Shown: positions 26,169 through 35,255, counted from the first letter of the stretch. The stretch: 64,000 bases of DNA from Arthrobacter sp. NIO-1057 (GCF_900094805.1 NZ_FMAT01000002.1:186001-250000), one strand, 5' to 3'. Notes: generated by a model not told the origin, from the sequence alone. Numbers and translations are program-made.

Positions 26169-27625
26169 TGCCCGGCGTTGGCCAGCGGCAAGGAGAATCC
26201 GAAGCTGGTCCTGTTGCCCTGCCCTGATTCCACCCAGGCCGTGCCGCTGTGGGCTTCGGCGACCGCTTTCACCACGGCCAGTCCGAGACCCATGCCGGAT
26301 CCCTGCTCGCCGGTACCCGGTGCGCTGCGGTAGTTCTCCAGCAGGGCACGGGCTTCTTCCGGATCCAAGGCCGGTCCATCATTGGCAACCCAGAAGCTGG
26401 CCATGCCATCGGCTGCGGCAGAACCGATCCGGATGCTTTGGCCGTCTTCGGTATGTGCGACCGCATTCTGGATCAGCTGGTGCATTCCCTGGGCTACGCG
26501 CAGCGGATCCAGCCACGCCTGGGCCTTGGCGGACTCGGCGATCCTGAATCGGCGGTCCGGGTAGGCTCCCGGACGGGAAGCCGCCGCGGCGACATCCGCC
26601 GTGACTTCGCCAACGGAGATCATCTGCCGATGGATGAAGTTCGGGGTGGAGCTTTGCGCCAGCAGATCCAGGTCGGCAAGGGTCTGCCCCATCTGCGAAA
26701 TATGGGCGTGCGCGGTGCTGATGATGGCTTTGCGTTGCTTGCGCGGAAGATCTTCCTCATTGAGCTTCTGCAGCGCGGAGGCCAGCTGGCGTTGCGGGCC
26801 GCCCAGGTGCTTGCGTGCTTCGGAGATGAAGTGGCGTTGGGCCAGATGCGAAGCTTCAACCCGGTCGAGCATCGCGTTCAGCGTGCTGGCCAGCTGCGCC
26901 AGGTCGTCTCGTCCTTCTACCGGAACGCGGGCCGAAAGGTCATTGGCGGTAATCGATGCGGCGGTTTCGCTCATGGTACGGATGGGGCGCATGATCTGGC
27001 CGGCTGCCAGCCAGGCGATGCCCGCCGTCAGGGCCAGTCCCCCGGCTGCTACGCCAAAGAGCATCGTTGCTTGCCGGTTGGCTTCGTCCTGGGCACCGCC
27101 GATGAAGTGCGCAACGACCAGGTGCGCCTGGTGGCCTTCGCCGTTGGCCCCGGAGGCATCTTTCGCCTCGGCTTTCGCCCAGCGGACCGTCCCGTGATTG
27201 CTTTCCAGGATTCCAGAGGTCTTCGCGTCATTGAGAATCCCTCCCAGGAGCACCGGGTCTTCAGCCAGCCAGCTCCCGGCCTGGTTTGCGGCGGTTCCTG
27301 CGGCGAGCACCCGCCCGTCGGCCTGGCCGATGATCGCTTCGCCGGCCATTGGCTGCTGGCGGGCCAGATAGCGTTCCATCAATTCGCCCATGGAGGAAAA
27401 CGGCCGGGCAGTCTTCGAGTCCAGCCCCTCAGCCGCGAATGTCCGGAACTCCTCGATTTCCTGCGCGATGCCCACGTTGGCTGCCTCGGCGACCTGGCCG
27501 GACATGATCGATCGCATCGAAACCGTGACCGCCAGCAGCGCCAGTGCAGTAGTGAGCACGATCCAGCCGACGATGCGCAGCCGCGCCGAAACCGTTGATC
27601 CTTGGTTTTCCTGGAGATCAGTCAT
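25901..27625 (-). CDS. HAMP-type sensor histidine kinase with degenerate H-box, read-through C-terminus
   Basis: An envelope sensor kinase of 575 residues: TM1 about 16-38, extracytoplasmic domain about 40-175, TM2 about 185-212, HAMP about 213-265, dimerisation helix, then ATPase domain with LIQNAVAHT (N box), VANDGPALDPE and GSGMGLGLAVV (G2 box). In the H-box, ISEARKHLGGPQ replaces the usual SHELRTPL: Lys272 occupies the phospho-acceptor place and a His is one position later. Homology ends near residue 485 (about 26170); the last 90 residues are out-of-frame glycerate kinase DNA. The ATG at 27625 has AGGAGG upstream and overlaps the preceding small gene. No response regulator is nearby. Confidence 0.75.
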   Translation of the reverse strand: MTDLQENQGSTVSARLRIVGWIVLTTALALLAVTVSMRSIMSGQVAEAANVGIAQEIEEFRTFAAEGLDSKTARPFSSMGELMERYLARQQPMAGEAIIGQADGRVLAAGTAANQAGSWLAEDPVLLGGILNDAKTSGILESNHGTVRWAKAEAKDASGANGEGHQAHLVVAHFIGGAQDEANRQATMLFGVAAGGLALTAGIAWLAAGQIMRPIRTMSETAASITANDLSARVPVEGRDDLAQLASTLNAMLDRVEASHLAQRHFISEARKHLGGPQRQLASALQKLNEEDLPRKQRKAIISTAHAHISQMGQTLADLDLLAQSSTPNFIHRQMISVGEVTADVAAAASRPGAYPDRRFRIAESAKAQAWLDPLRVAQGMHQLIQNAVAHTEDGQSIRIGSAAADGMASFWVANDGPALDPEEARALLENYRSAPGTGEQGSGMGLGLAVVKAVAEAHSGTAWVESGQGNRTSFGFSLPLANAGHCLERQSRPCPSPMAAKAPQKPWPALPAASWSRSRLPVRSASKSSRTTRCSAARRQESRSWKWQPRPACGWFPATSGIREPRPVTEWGS

Positions 27626-27809
27626 GGCTGTCTTCCTCCTGGTCCTGCGCTTTCGCAGCATTTGGCGCCGGGGCTAAAGAGAGCTGGACAACGATTGGCT
27701 CATGATGCGGGATGGGCGGATTGGCCTTGTCGGCAAGAGCCTGGCTGGCACCTGCCAGTCCCGCTGGCACGGCCAGCACCATGAGGATCAGAAGTATGCG
27801 ACGAATCAT
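27618..27809 (-). CDS. Small secreted or membrane-anchored protein preceding the kinase
   Basis: A 63-residue protein starting MIRRILLILMVLAVPAGLAG, a clear signal peptide with cleavage likely near ASQALA, then a short polar, acidic mature part. Unknown family. Its stop lies 8 bases inside the histidine kinase gene, so the two are translationally coupled and it may be a periplasm-side partner of the sensor. A longer start at 27845 adds 12 residues ahead of the signal peptide and is less likely. Confidence 0.5.
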   Translation of the reverse strand: MIRRILLILMVLAVPAGLAGASQALADKANPPIPHHEPIVVQLSLAPAPNAAKAQDQEEDSHD

Positions 27810-28103
27810 GTTTTGAACATTAAAAAACCCTTGTGAGGAGCTCATTAGGCACTTGTTAGAAGATCATAGCTCGCCCATGAGAAGTAAATGAGAACGTTCG
27901 AAAAACCGCGAGTTCCAGCGCTTTTCCGGGACTCTGGCTTGGGGAAAATCCCATGAAAATTTCTTCAATCCCACCGGTTTCCGTGTTCCTAGTCCTGTAA
28001 CAATCGCTGGCTGGCCTACGGCCGATCCAGCGGGCGGCAGGGATTCGTCGAAGTCCGCGGACGGCCGGCTCCGGCGCCGCCGGCGCGAATGAAAAGCGGC
28101 ACA

Positions 28104-28144
28104 AAAAGAGGCTCCGCCATCCTTGATTGGATGGCGGAGCCTTT
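28104..28144. terminator. Intrinsic terminator of the DUF4190/DUF4352 gene
   Basis: GGCTCCGCCATCC, TTGATT loop, GGATGGCGGAGCC: a perfect 13-bp stem. On the minus strand it is followed by TCTTTTTG; on the plus strand by only TTT. The 260 bases between here and the small secreted protein gene hold no convincing gene. Confidence 0.88.
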
Positions 28145-28155
28145 GCGAATGCGGG

Positions 28156-28965
28156 CTACTTCGTAGCCCAGAGCACCGATTCGTCCGAGAACGAGATCGT
28201 TTCGCTCATGCGGATTTTCGCATCTTCCACGGCCTCGGCCGGCACGTCGAAGACTACCTGGTAGCTTCCCTTGCCGCCGTTGGCCAGGGTAGGCAGATCG
28301 GTGCCCGGCTTCGCGGGGACTGCGAACGAGCTGGTCGTGCTGTAGATGCTGGCATCCGATCCCACGAGCTCCGGATTCAGATCCAACCAGGCATCTCCCT
28401 CTTCGTCCCCGTTGTAGACCACGGAGAGGTCAACCAGCACATACTGCCCTTCGGCCTTCTCATTGAACTCGTTGGCCTTGGCGATCTGAGCTCCGGCGTC
28501 CAGGTTCACTGCGCTGACGTTCACCGAATACTCGCCAACGGTAGCCGCCTGTCCCAAGGCCAGTACCTGTGATTCATCTTCGGCCTGCTCGATGACCTCC
28601 GCCGGGGCTGCCACCTCGCCGTCCGAGGCGTCGGCAATATCGTTGGCAACCTCGTCGATCGCCTTCACGTAGGCTGCCTGGGTGGCAAAGACCAGGATGA
28701 TGGCGACGATGGAGATGATGCTCGATGCGATGCCCAAGCCCTTGCTGCCACGGCGCTTGGAGGCGACGACGAGCGAGATGACACCGAGCACCAGGGCAAT
28801 GAAGCCGAGCACTGCGGCGATGTTGTTGACGATCGGCACCCAGCACAGAACCAAGGCAACGATGCCTACAACCAGGGCCGCGATGCCCAGGCCCTTGCCA
28901 GCAGAGGTCTTGGCCTGAGGCGCCGGCGGCACCACGTTCGTGTCGAGCGGATTTTGTACAGACAT
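28156..28965 (-). CDS. DUF4190/DUF4352 membrane-anchored protein
   Basis: About 269 residues. After a Pro-rich polar N-terminus, two hydrophobic hairpin segments (about 27-66 and 75-97; GIAALVVGIVALVLCW, and ISIVAIILVFATQ) form the DUF4190 module; an acidic linker follows, then an extracytoplasmic immunoglobulin-like DUF4352 domain from about 155 to 269 (GQYVLVDLSVVYNGDEE is characteristic). Function unknown; such proteins are common in actinobacteria. Start at 28965 chosen because the in-frame ATG 39 nt upstream lacks a ribosome binding site and adds unrelated residues. Confidence 0.75.
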   Translation of the reverse strand: MSVQNPLDTNVVPPAPQAKTSAGKGLGIAALVVGIVALVLCWVPIVNNIAAVLGFIALVLGVISLVVASKRRGSKGLGIASSIISIVAIILVFATQAAYVKAIDEVANDIADASDGEVAAPAEVIEQAEDESQVLALGQAATVGEYSVNVSAVNLDAGAQIAKANEFNEKAEGQYVLVDLSVVYNGDEEGDAWLDLNPELVGSDASIYSTTSSFAVPAKPGTDLPTLANGGKGSYQVVFDVPAEAVEDAKIRMSETISFSDESVLWATK

Positions 28966-29194
28966 GAAAGCTTCTTTCGAGTGAAGACGGCGCCCAGCTG
29001 GCACCGAGTCGGCGATCGGCTCAAGCGGATGACTGCTTCAGCCGATTCGGAGTCTTTATTGACTCTTCAAGAGCTTGTCATTGCGCACCGACAATTTAGC
29101 TTCCCCTGGCTCGTTGCCTGCAATTCTGCCGGGAATTTTCCGTCCCTTGGCGGGCCGTTCGCACAACCCGGGCGATTAATTACAGAATGCAGTC

Positions 29195-30022
29195 ATGGCC
29201 ACTTCAATCGAACGTTCTCCGGGCCGCAGCACGCTGGGCTATGTGCGCCTGATGCTGCTCGTGGTGCCCCTGCTCCTCGTCGTCGCCATTGTCATCTATG
29301 GCATTGCTAACCAGCGCATCGAAGACTCGCTGAGTTCCTACTACCTGGGACCGGCACGAGACCTCTTCGTCGCAATGCTGGTGACTACCGGGGTGCTGCT
29401 GGTGGTCTATACCGGAGAAGAGCTGGAAGATTTTGCCCTGAATTTAGCAGGCTTCTACGCCATGTTCGTTGCAGTGGTCCCCACCAGGCTGGGAGAAACG
29501 CTGGCAGACTTGCCAGTCGGCGAGCAGCTGCGGCTGATCTTCTCCGTGCAGGTATCGGTCATTGCGGTACTCGTCGTCAGCGTGGTTTTCATCTGGCTGG
29601 GAATCCGGACCAACAACGCTCCGCACCGTGCGCTATTCCAGAGCAACTTGACCAAAATCCTGGGACTGCTCAGCACCCTGCTCCTGATCGCCTTTGTTCT
29701 TCTGCTGTTGTGGCGGACTATCGAAGGCGAGCAATTCGCCGGAGTGCATGCCAGCGCCGCGTTCCTGCTGATTTTCTCCATGGGCATCGCCATCGCCAGC
29801 CATCTGGATCATAAGCCGCTGTGCTCCATGGATACCAGCGGCGGCAAGAAGACCCACTATGCAATCCTCTTGGTACTGATGCTGCTCGGACTGATTGCCT
29901 GGCCGATTCTGCTGGCACTGGGTATTGAGGAAGCACTGTTCATTGTCGAATGGTTCGAGATCGGCCTGTTCTCGTACTTCTGGTATCTGGAATCCCGGCG
30001 CTTGTGGAACCTGGCGGACTGA
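29195..30022 (+). CDS. Polytopic membrane protein of unknown function
   Basis: A 275-residue protein with about eight hydrophobic segments. SLSSYYLGPARDLFVAMLV (about 50-68) is a recurring motif in DUF998-like and related uncharacterised bacterial membrane proteins (S-I-S-x-Y-Y-x-x-x-x-R-D). A polar loop at about 208-222 includes HKPLCSMDTSGGKK. No enzymatic motif seen. Stands alone upstream of the tRNA-Asn locus, on the opposite strand. Confidence 0.65.
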   Translation: MATSIERSPGRSTLGYVRLMLLVVPLLLVVAIVIYGIANQRIEDSLSSYYLGPARDLFVAMLVTTGVLLVVYTGEELEDFALNLAGFYAMFVAVVPTRLGETLADLPVGEQLRLIFSVQVSVIAVLVVSVVFIWLGIRTNNAPHRALFQSNLTKILGLLSTLLLIAFVLLLLWRTIEGEQFAGVHASAAFLLIFSMGIAIASHLDHKPLCSMDTSGGKKTHYAILLVLMLLGLIAWPILLALGIEEALFIVEWFEIGLFSYFWYLESRRLWNLAD

Positions 30023-30101
30023 CTGCTGCAGGAAAAATTGCACCGGCGTGCCCGGCCAATGTCCCCGATAAACGCCTCGTGGATTCCGGGCTTTTCAGGC
30101 G

Positions 30102-30141
30102 AAAAAAAAGTTCCGGCTCGCAGATGCGAGCCGGAACTTTT
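30102..30141 (-). terminator. Intrinsic terminator of tRNA-Asn (copy 2)
   Basis: AAAGTTCCGGCTCGC, AGAT loop, GCGAGCCGGAACTTT: a perfect 15-bp stem, followed on the minus strand by an eight-T run. On the plus strand it can also end the membrane-protein transcript. Confidence 0.92.
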
Positions 30142-30148
30142 CTGTAAG

Positions 30149-30221
30149 CTCCTCCAACTGGACTTGAACCAGTAACCCTTCGATTAACAGTCGAATGCTC
30201 TGCCAATTGAGCTATGGAGGA
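30149..30221 (-). tRNA. tRNA-Asn (GUU), copy 2
   Basis: Identical 73-nt sequence to the copy at 6400-6472, with matching short flanks (GCAACGA upstream, GCTTAC downstream on the minus strand). No encoded CCA. Own terminator. Confidence 0.97.
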
Positions 30222-30274
30222 TTGCAACGAGATATAACTTTACCGAAGATTCTCGCTAATGCAAAATCGGCACC

Positions 30275-32152
30275 CTAGGTGCCACGCAAGATCCGCCGAC
30301 GCATCTCCAATTCCATCAATTCCCTGTTGATTTGGGCGTATTCCTCACCTTCGGGCTCCATTTCGGCCCGTTGCAGGCGACCAATCAGCTCTGCCTTTCG
30401 GTGTGTGATTTGAAGCTCAATCAATCCATTGATGATGTCAGCACAATAACGATTCAGGCTGTGCTCATCCGAGGCCGGGATGCTGGTCACGGCCAGCTCG
30501 GAAACGAAACTACGCAGCTGCTCGGGAACCTCATCACGGATCACTTCAACCCAGGAGGTGGCCGACGCTCCAGCACTGGACGCGGCAACAATTCCATCGT
30601 GCACCGCCGAGTGAGCCGGGGCCATAAACCGAGCCTCGTAGAAGGCTTGCCACTGCTCATCTTGCAAGCGTTGAGGTTGCTGGATCACCACTTCAAGGGC
30701 CTGGCGCTCCAAACGCATCACCGGGTCGCGATGATCCGGGCGCTCAAAGGCTGGTGCAGCCACCTGCTGCTGCGCGCCCTGAGCCGGAACGGGCACCTGT
30801 TGTTCCGCATTCTTAGGCAGACGGGCACGCTTAATGGACGCCCCCACCGAACGGTTGACATCCTCGTTGTTCATGCCGAGCCAGCCAGCTAATTCACGCG
30901 CGTAGGCCGGCCGAATGGCAGAGTCCTTGATCTGGGCGACGATGGGTGCAGTTTGGCGCAAGGCCTGCACACGCCCCTCGACCGTGTTCAGGTTGAACTT
31001 CTTCAGCTCGGCGCGGATCGCGAACTCGAACAGCGGACGCTTGAGCCCGATCAACTCGCGCACCGCCTCGTCCCCTCGATGCAGCCGCAGATCGCAGGGG
31101 TCGGCCCCCGTAGGTTCCACGCAGACATAGGTCTGGGCGATGAAACGCTGGTCTTCTTCAAAGGCACGCAGTGCGGCCTTCTGCCCGGCAGCATCACCGT
31201 CGAAGGTGAAGATCACTTCGCCGCCGGTGCCATCATCCTGCAGCAGCCTGCGGGCGATCTTGATGTGATCGGTGCCGAAGGCGGTACCGCAAGTGGCCAC
31301 CGCGGTGGTGATCCCAGCCAGGTGGCAGGCCATCACGTCGGTGTAGCCTTCGACCACCACGATCTGCCGGCTCTTGGAGATCTGCTTCTTGGCAAGGTCC
31401 AGGCCGTAGAGCACCTGGGACTTCTTGTAGAGGGAAGTCTCCGGGGTGTTCAGGTACTTCGGGCCCTGGTCATCCTCGTAGAGCTTGCGCGCGCCAAAGC
31501 CGATGGTCGCCCCGGACAAATCGCGGATCGGCCACATCACCCGTCCGCGGAAGCGGTCGTAGATCCCGCGGTTGCCCTCGGAGAACATGCCGGTCAGCTT
31601 CAGCTCGTCATCGGCGAAGCCCTTGGCACGCAGGTGCTTGAGCAGCGCGTCCCAGCCCTTGGGCGCGTAGCCGACGGAGAATTGCGCGGTGACTTCCGGG
31701 TCGAAGCCGCGGCCGGCCAGGAACTCCCGCCCGGCGGCCCCTTCCTCGGTGGCCAGCTGCGCACGGAAGAACTCCTCGGCGATCTTATGCGCGTCTACCA
31801 GGCGCTGACGCTTGCCGTAATCCTCGCGGCGCGGGCCCGGTCCCCCATCCTCATAGTGCAACTCATAGTTGATCCGGGCGGCTAGCAGTTCCACGGTTTC
31901 GGTGAACGAGGAGTGGTCCATTTTCTGGATGAACGCGATCACGTCCCCTGATTCGCCACAACCAAAACAGTGGAAGGTGCCTAGCTGCGGGCGGATGTGA
32001 AACGAAGGGCTGCGTTCGTCGTGGAAAGGGCACAGGCCTTTATACGAGCCGATGCCCGCGGATTTGAGCGTGACATAAGATTCGACGACCTCGCGCAGGT
32101 CGGTGCGGTTGCGCACCTCGTCGATATCTTCACGCTTGATCAGCCCTGCCAT
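30275..32152 (-). CDS. dnaG: DNA primase
   Basis: A 625-residue primase that lays RNA primers at the replication fork. N-terminal zinc finger with C41, H44, C62 and C65 (LCPFHDERSPSF, FHCFGCGESGD); catalytic core with FRGRVMWPI and the TOPRIM acidic motif VVEGYTDVMA plus FTFDGDAAGQKAALRA; a C-terminal helicase-binding region from about 450. Located 10 nt downstream of dgt on the same strand, the usual actinobacterial pair. Confidence 0.97.
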   Translation of the reverse strand: MAGLIKREDIDEVRNRTDLREVVESYVTLKSAGIGSYKGLCPFHDERSPSFHIRPQLGTFHCFGCGESGDVIAFIQKMDHSSFTETVELLAARINYELHYEDGGPGPRREDYGKRQRLVDAHKIAEEFFRAQLATEEGAAGREFLAGRGFDPEVTAQFSVGYAPKGWDALLKHLRAKGFADDELKLTGMFSEGNRGIYDRFRGRVMWPIRDLSGATIGFGARKLYEDDQGPKYLNTPETSLYKKSQVLYGLDLAKKQISKSRQIVVVEGYTDVMACHLAGITTAVATCGTAFGTDHIKIARRLLQDDGTGGEVIFTFDGDAAGQKAALRAFEEDQRFIAQTYVCVEPTGADPCDLRLHRGDEAVRELIGLKRPLFEFAIRAELKKFNLNTVEGRVQALRQTAPIVAQIKDSAIRPAYARELAGWLGMNNEDVNRSVGASIKRARLPKNAEQQVPVPAQGAQQQVAAPAFERPDHRDPVMRLERQALEVVIQQPQRLQDEQWQAFYEARFMAPAHSAVHDGIVAASSAGASATSWVEVIRDEVPEQLRSFVSELAVTSIPASDEHSLNRYCADIINGLIELQITHRKAELIGRLQRAEMEPEGEEYAQINRELMELEMRRRILRGT

Positions 32153-32161
32153 GATTCCCTT

Positions 32162-33445
32162 CTAGAACAGTTGTGCTTCTGGGGCTACGCCCTTGACCAG
32201 ATATGAATGCCACTCGGTGGCCGACACGTCGGTGAGCGAGGCGACCTGGTCGATCACCACGCGAAGCTGGGCGGCTTCATCGGCCGCGTCTTCCCAGTCG
32301 GCGGCGAAGATCGGCTCCAGATTATCCTTACCGGTTTCCACCAGCAGCTCCACCAGCTCGCTGAGCAAGGTGCGCTGGTCCAGGTACAGCGGCTGGCGAA
32401 CCTCGGAGGTCATCACGTAGCTGGCAGCAATGCCCTTCATGACCGCGATTTCGTGTTCGGTGTCCTCCGGCACGATCAAGCTCGCGTTGTAGCGGGTCAG
32501 GTGGCCTTCACCGTAGCGGGCGCGGGTGGCATCCATCGCAGCGGCAGCAAAACGACCGATGAATTGGCTGGTCATATCCTTCAGGCCCGCCATGGAGCGC
32601 CGTGACCCATCAAAGTGCGAAACCCACTCATCGCTGTCTTCCAGCCGGCGTAGGGCTGCTTCAATCTGTGCCTCATCGGTGGTGGGCAGATACCAGTCCT
32701 TGGTGACCTGCAGGGCGCGTTCGCGTTGCAAATCCTGCTTGAGCCAACGCAGCTGCAGCTGGCCGCCGACGATCGCATCTTCCACGTCGTGCACCGAGTA
32801 GGAAATGTCATCGGCCAGATCCATGACCTGGCCCTCCATGCAGACCACCGAGGCCTGTGCCTCGGGGACATTGCGTAGCCAGTTGAAGATCTGCGCGTCA
32901 TCTTCATACACGCCGAATTTCTTGGTCTTTTTGCCGTTGACCTCAGGAGCGTCGGCCTTCAACCACGGATACTTGCAGGCCGCATCCAGTGAGGCACGAG
33001 AAAGGTTCAGTCCCGCCGAATGCCCGTTGTGCCTAAAAGTTTTGGTCTCCAACCGGGTAAGCAGGCGCAGGGTTTGAGCGTTGCCTTCAAAGCCACCAAT
33101 ATCCGCTGCGAGCTGATCCAGGGCCTTCTCGCCGTTGTGCCCGAAGGGCGGGTGGCCTAGATCGTGCGCCAAACACGCGGTATCAACCACGTCCGGATCA
33201 CAGCCCAGCGCTGCCCCTAATTCGCGGCCGACTTGGGCCACTTCGAGCGAATGGGTGAGCCGATTGCGGACAAAGTCGTTCTGGTTGGGCGCAACCACCT
33301 GGGTTTTGGCGCTCAGTCGGCGCAGGGCCGAGGAATGCAGCACCCGAGCACGATCGCGCTCAAAAGCGGTGCGGTAGGACTTCTTGGCTGGCTCGGGCAC
33401 CCACCGTTGCGCATCGGCTTCGGTGTATCCGGGGATCTGAGTCAT
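32162..33445 (-). CDS. dgt: Deoxyguanosinetriphosphate triphosphohydrolase-like protein
   Basis: An HD-domain dNTPase of about 427 residues that splits dNTPs into nucleoside and triphosphate. ALRRLSAKTQV (about 40-50), THSLEVAQVGRELG and CLAHDLGHPPFGHNGE hold the H...HD...D metal site. Upstream of dnaG on the same strand. I place the start at 33445, where MTQIPGYTEADAQRW begins; TAGACT lies 7 nt upstream and no ribosome binding site is visible, so the mRNA may be leaderless. A longer in-frame start at 33490 is less likely. Confidence 0.9.
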   Translation of the reverse strand: MTQIPGYTEADAQRWVPEPAKKSYRTAFERDRARVLHSSALRRLSAKTQVVAPNQNDFVRNRLTHSLEVAQVGRELGAALGCDPDVVDTACLAHDLGHPPFGHNGEKALDQLAADIGGFEGNAQTLRLLTRLETKTFRHNGHSAGLNLSRASLDAACKYPWLKADAPEVNGKKTKKFGVYEDDAQIFNWLRNVPEAQASVVCMEGQVMDLADDISYSVHDVEDAIVGGQLQLRWLKQDLQRERALQVTKDWYLPTTDEAQIEAALRRLEDSDEWVSHFDGSRRSMAGLKDMTSQFIGRFAAAAMDATRARYGEGHLTRYNASLIVPEDTEHEIAVMKGIAASYVMTSEVRQPLYLDQRTLLSELVELLVETGKDNLEPIFAADWEDAADEAAQLRVVIDQVASLTDVSATEWHSYLVKGVAPEAQLF

Positions 33446-33499
33446 GATACCTAGTCTAGTGACATATTGGGGCGCTCTGCGGTTATCCACTACGGGCGA

Positions 33500-34684
33500 T
33501 TAACCGCCGGAAATATCCAGTTCCGCCGCTTTAATCATTTCGCGGTGCGCATCGGACATCACCCGGGTATCCAACCAGCCATCAGGCACGTGGGTTTTTT
33601 TCGGGTGACCGGCCCGTCCGCGGGTGCCTTCAGCAGCATCCCCAGGGTAGGGCAGATCCAAATCTAGTTGGTCTAGCAGTTCGCGCAGCACCGCCAAGGA
33701 TGGCACCTGGGCTAGTTGCGAGCGGATTTCTCCGCCGACCGGGTAGCCCTTGAAGTACCAGGCGATGTGCTTGCGAATATCGCGCATGCCCTTGCCCTCG
33801 TCCTCGAAGAACTCGGTGAGCAGTTCGCCGTGGCGGTACACGGTGTCGGCCACCTTGCGCACGCCGGGACGGAAACGGTCCGCCCGTCCCTCAAACGCGG
33901 CCTGCAGATCGCCGAAGATCCACGGACGTCCCTGGCAGCCGCGGCCTACCATGACCCCGGCGGCGCCGGTCTGCTCGACCATGTTGATCGCGTCTTCGGC
34001 GCTGAAAATATCGCCGTTGCCCAGCACTGGCAGGTCATCCATGGCCTCGCGCAGGGTGGTGATGGCGTCCCAGTCGGAGTGACCGGCATAGTACTGTCCG
34101 GCGGTGCGGGCGTGCAGGGTCACCGCTGCGGCGCCGTGATCGCGGGCGATCTTGGCCGATTCCAGATAGGTCAGGTGATCCTTGTCGATGCCGGTGCGGA
34201 TCTTGACGGTCAGCGGGATCCCGCCCTTGGCAGCTTCAGAGGTTGCCGCCTCAATAATTGAGGTGAACAAGTCGGTCTTCCACGGCAGCGCCGAGCCTCC
34301 GCCCTTGCGGGTCACCTTGGGCACTGGGCAGCCGAAGTTCAAATCCACGTGATCGGCCAGATTTTCGTCAACCACCATGCGCACCGCGGCACGCACGGTG
34401 CCCGGGTCCACCCCGTAAATCTGAATGGAGCGAATATCTTCGTCGGGGTCGTGCGAGATGATGCGCAGCGACTCCGGATTGCGCTCGACCAGGGCGCGGG
34501 CGGTGACCATTTCGGTAACAAAGAGCCCGCCACCGTATTCGCGGCACAGGCGGCGGAAGGCACGGTTAGTAACCCCAGCCATGGGTGCAAGAACCACCGG
34601 GGTATCGATGGTGAGCTTGCCCAGCTGCAAGGGTGGCAGCTTCAAGGTCGGGGTGTCATTTGGCGCATCAGTCAGGGTCGTCAC
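33500..34684 (-). CDS. dusB: tRNA-dihydrouridine synthase
   Basis: A 394-residue FMN-dependent tRNA modification enzyme reducing uridines in the D-loop. VVLAPMAGVTNRAFRRL (about 30-46) is the FMN-binding start; VDLNFGCPVPKVTRKGGGSAL holds the catalytic Cys; TLHARTAGQYY and GVMVGRGCQGRPWIF are conserved. A C-terminal stretch (KKTHVPDGWLDTR) is typical of the actinobacterial group. Immediately upstream of dgt on the same strand, with 54 nt between. Confidence 0.95.
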   Translation of the reverse strand: MTTLTDAPNDTPTLKLPPLQLGKLTIDTPVVLAPMAGVTNRAFRRLCREYGGGLFVTEMVTARALVERNPESLRIISHDPDEDIRSIQIYGVDPGTVRAAVRMVVDENLADHVDLNFGCPVPKVTRKGGGSALPWKTDLFTSIIEAATSEAAKGGIPLTVKIRTGIDKDHLTYLESAKIARDHGAAAVTLHARTAGQYYAGHSDWDAITTLREAMDDLPVLGNGDIFSAEDAINMVEQTGAAGVMVGRGCQGRPWIFGDLQAAFEGRADRFRPGVRKVADTVYRHGELLTEFFEDEGKGMRDIRKHIAWYFKGYPVGGEIRSQLAQVPSLAVLRELLDQLDLDLPYPGDAAEGTRGRAGHPKKTHVPDGWLDTRVMSDAHREMIKAAELDISGG

Positions 34685-34787
34685 CTATCTATTATTGCCG
34701 ATGGCAGCAAATTCCGCGCTGAGACCTTGATCAAACCGCAATCTCGCACCACTGGTTTATTCATCAGCAATATCAGAAAATTAGGCT

Positions 34788-35255
34788 ATGACCAGTATTT
34801 CCGTGCCGGCCAAGGGTGCTTTGATCACCTTGGTGGCGGTGAGTGTGGGCTTGATAATACTCGCGGCGATCGTAGTTTCACTGCGCCCAGCCCCACCACT
34901 GCGTGACGCAAACACCCCGGTGGGCGTCATCCAGCGTTATGTCTTGGCCTATCAGTCCGCGGATTTGGCCACGGCGCAGGGGCTTGTCGAGAACGGAGAA
35001 GACAAGCAGGACTGCAATTACTACGAAACTCAGAAGGCCAGTGCTCAGGTGAATTTGCTGCGCGAAGTCACCACGGATCGCAGCTCCACCATCACCGTCT
35101 CCATCACCTACGCCACCGACGGCGCGCTGCTTATCGATCCCTTCGAGGCCCAGGAGAACTTCGAACTGGCGAAAATCGACGGCGCCTGGCTGATCACCAC
35201 CGCCCCGTGGCAAATGAGCCTGTGCACCAAAGAGGAATTGGGGCTCACACCATGA
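34788..35255 (+). CDS. Membrane-anchored NTF2/DUF4878-like protein
   Basis: A 155-residue protein: a single membrane anchor (about 10-31), then an extracytoplasmic cystatin/NTF2-like domain starting VIQRYVLAYQSADLATAQGLV and ending DGAWLITTAPW. This topology is typical of DUF4878-type proteins that cover small envelope domains. First gene of a three-gene coupled cassette (ATGA overlap with the next). Function unknown. Confidence 0.68.
   Translation: MTSISVPAKGALITLVAVSVGLIILAAIVVSLRPAPPLRDANTPVGVIQRYVLAYQSADLATAQGLVENGEDKQDCNYYETQKASAQVNLLREVTTDRSSTITVSITYATDGALLIDPFEAQENFELAKIDGAWLITTAPWQMSLCTKEELGLTP

Noticed and set aside
26249-27598. 449-codon plus-strand frame opposite the histidine kinase
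   Set aside because: No ribosome binding site and no family resemblance; the minus strand holds a clear HAMP/HATPase protein.
27856-28104. 82-codon minus-strand frame between two genes
   Set aside because: No ribosome binding site, composition unlike protein, and it abuts a terminator from the wrong side.
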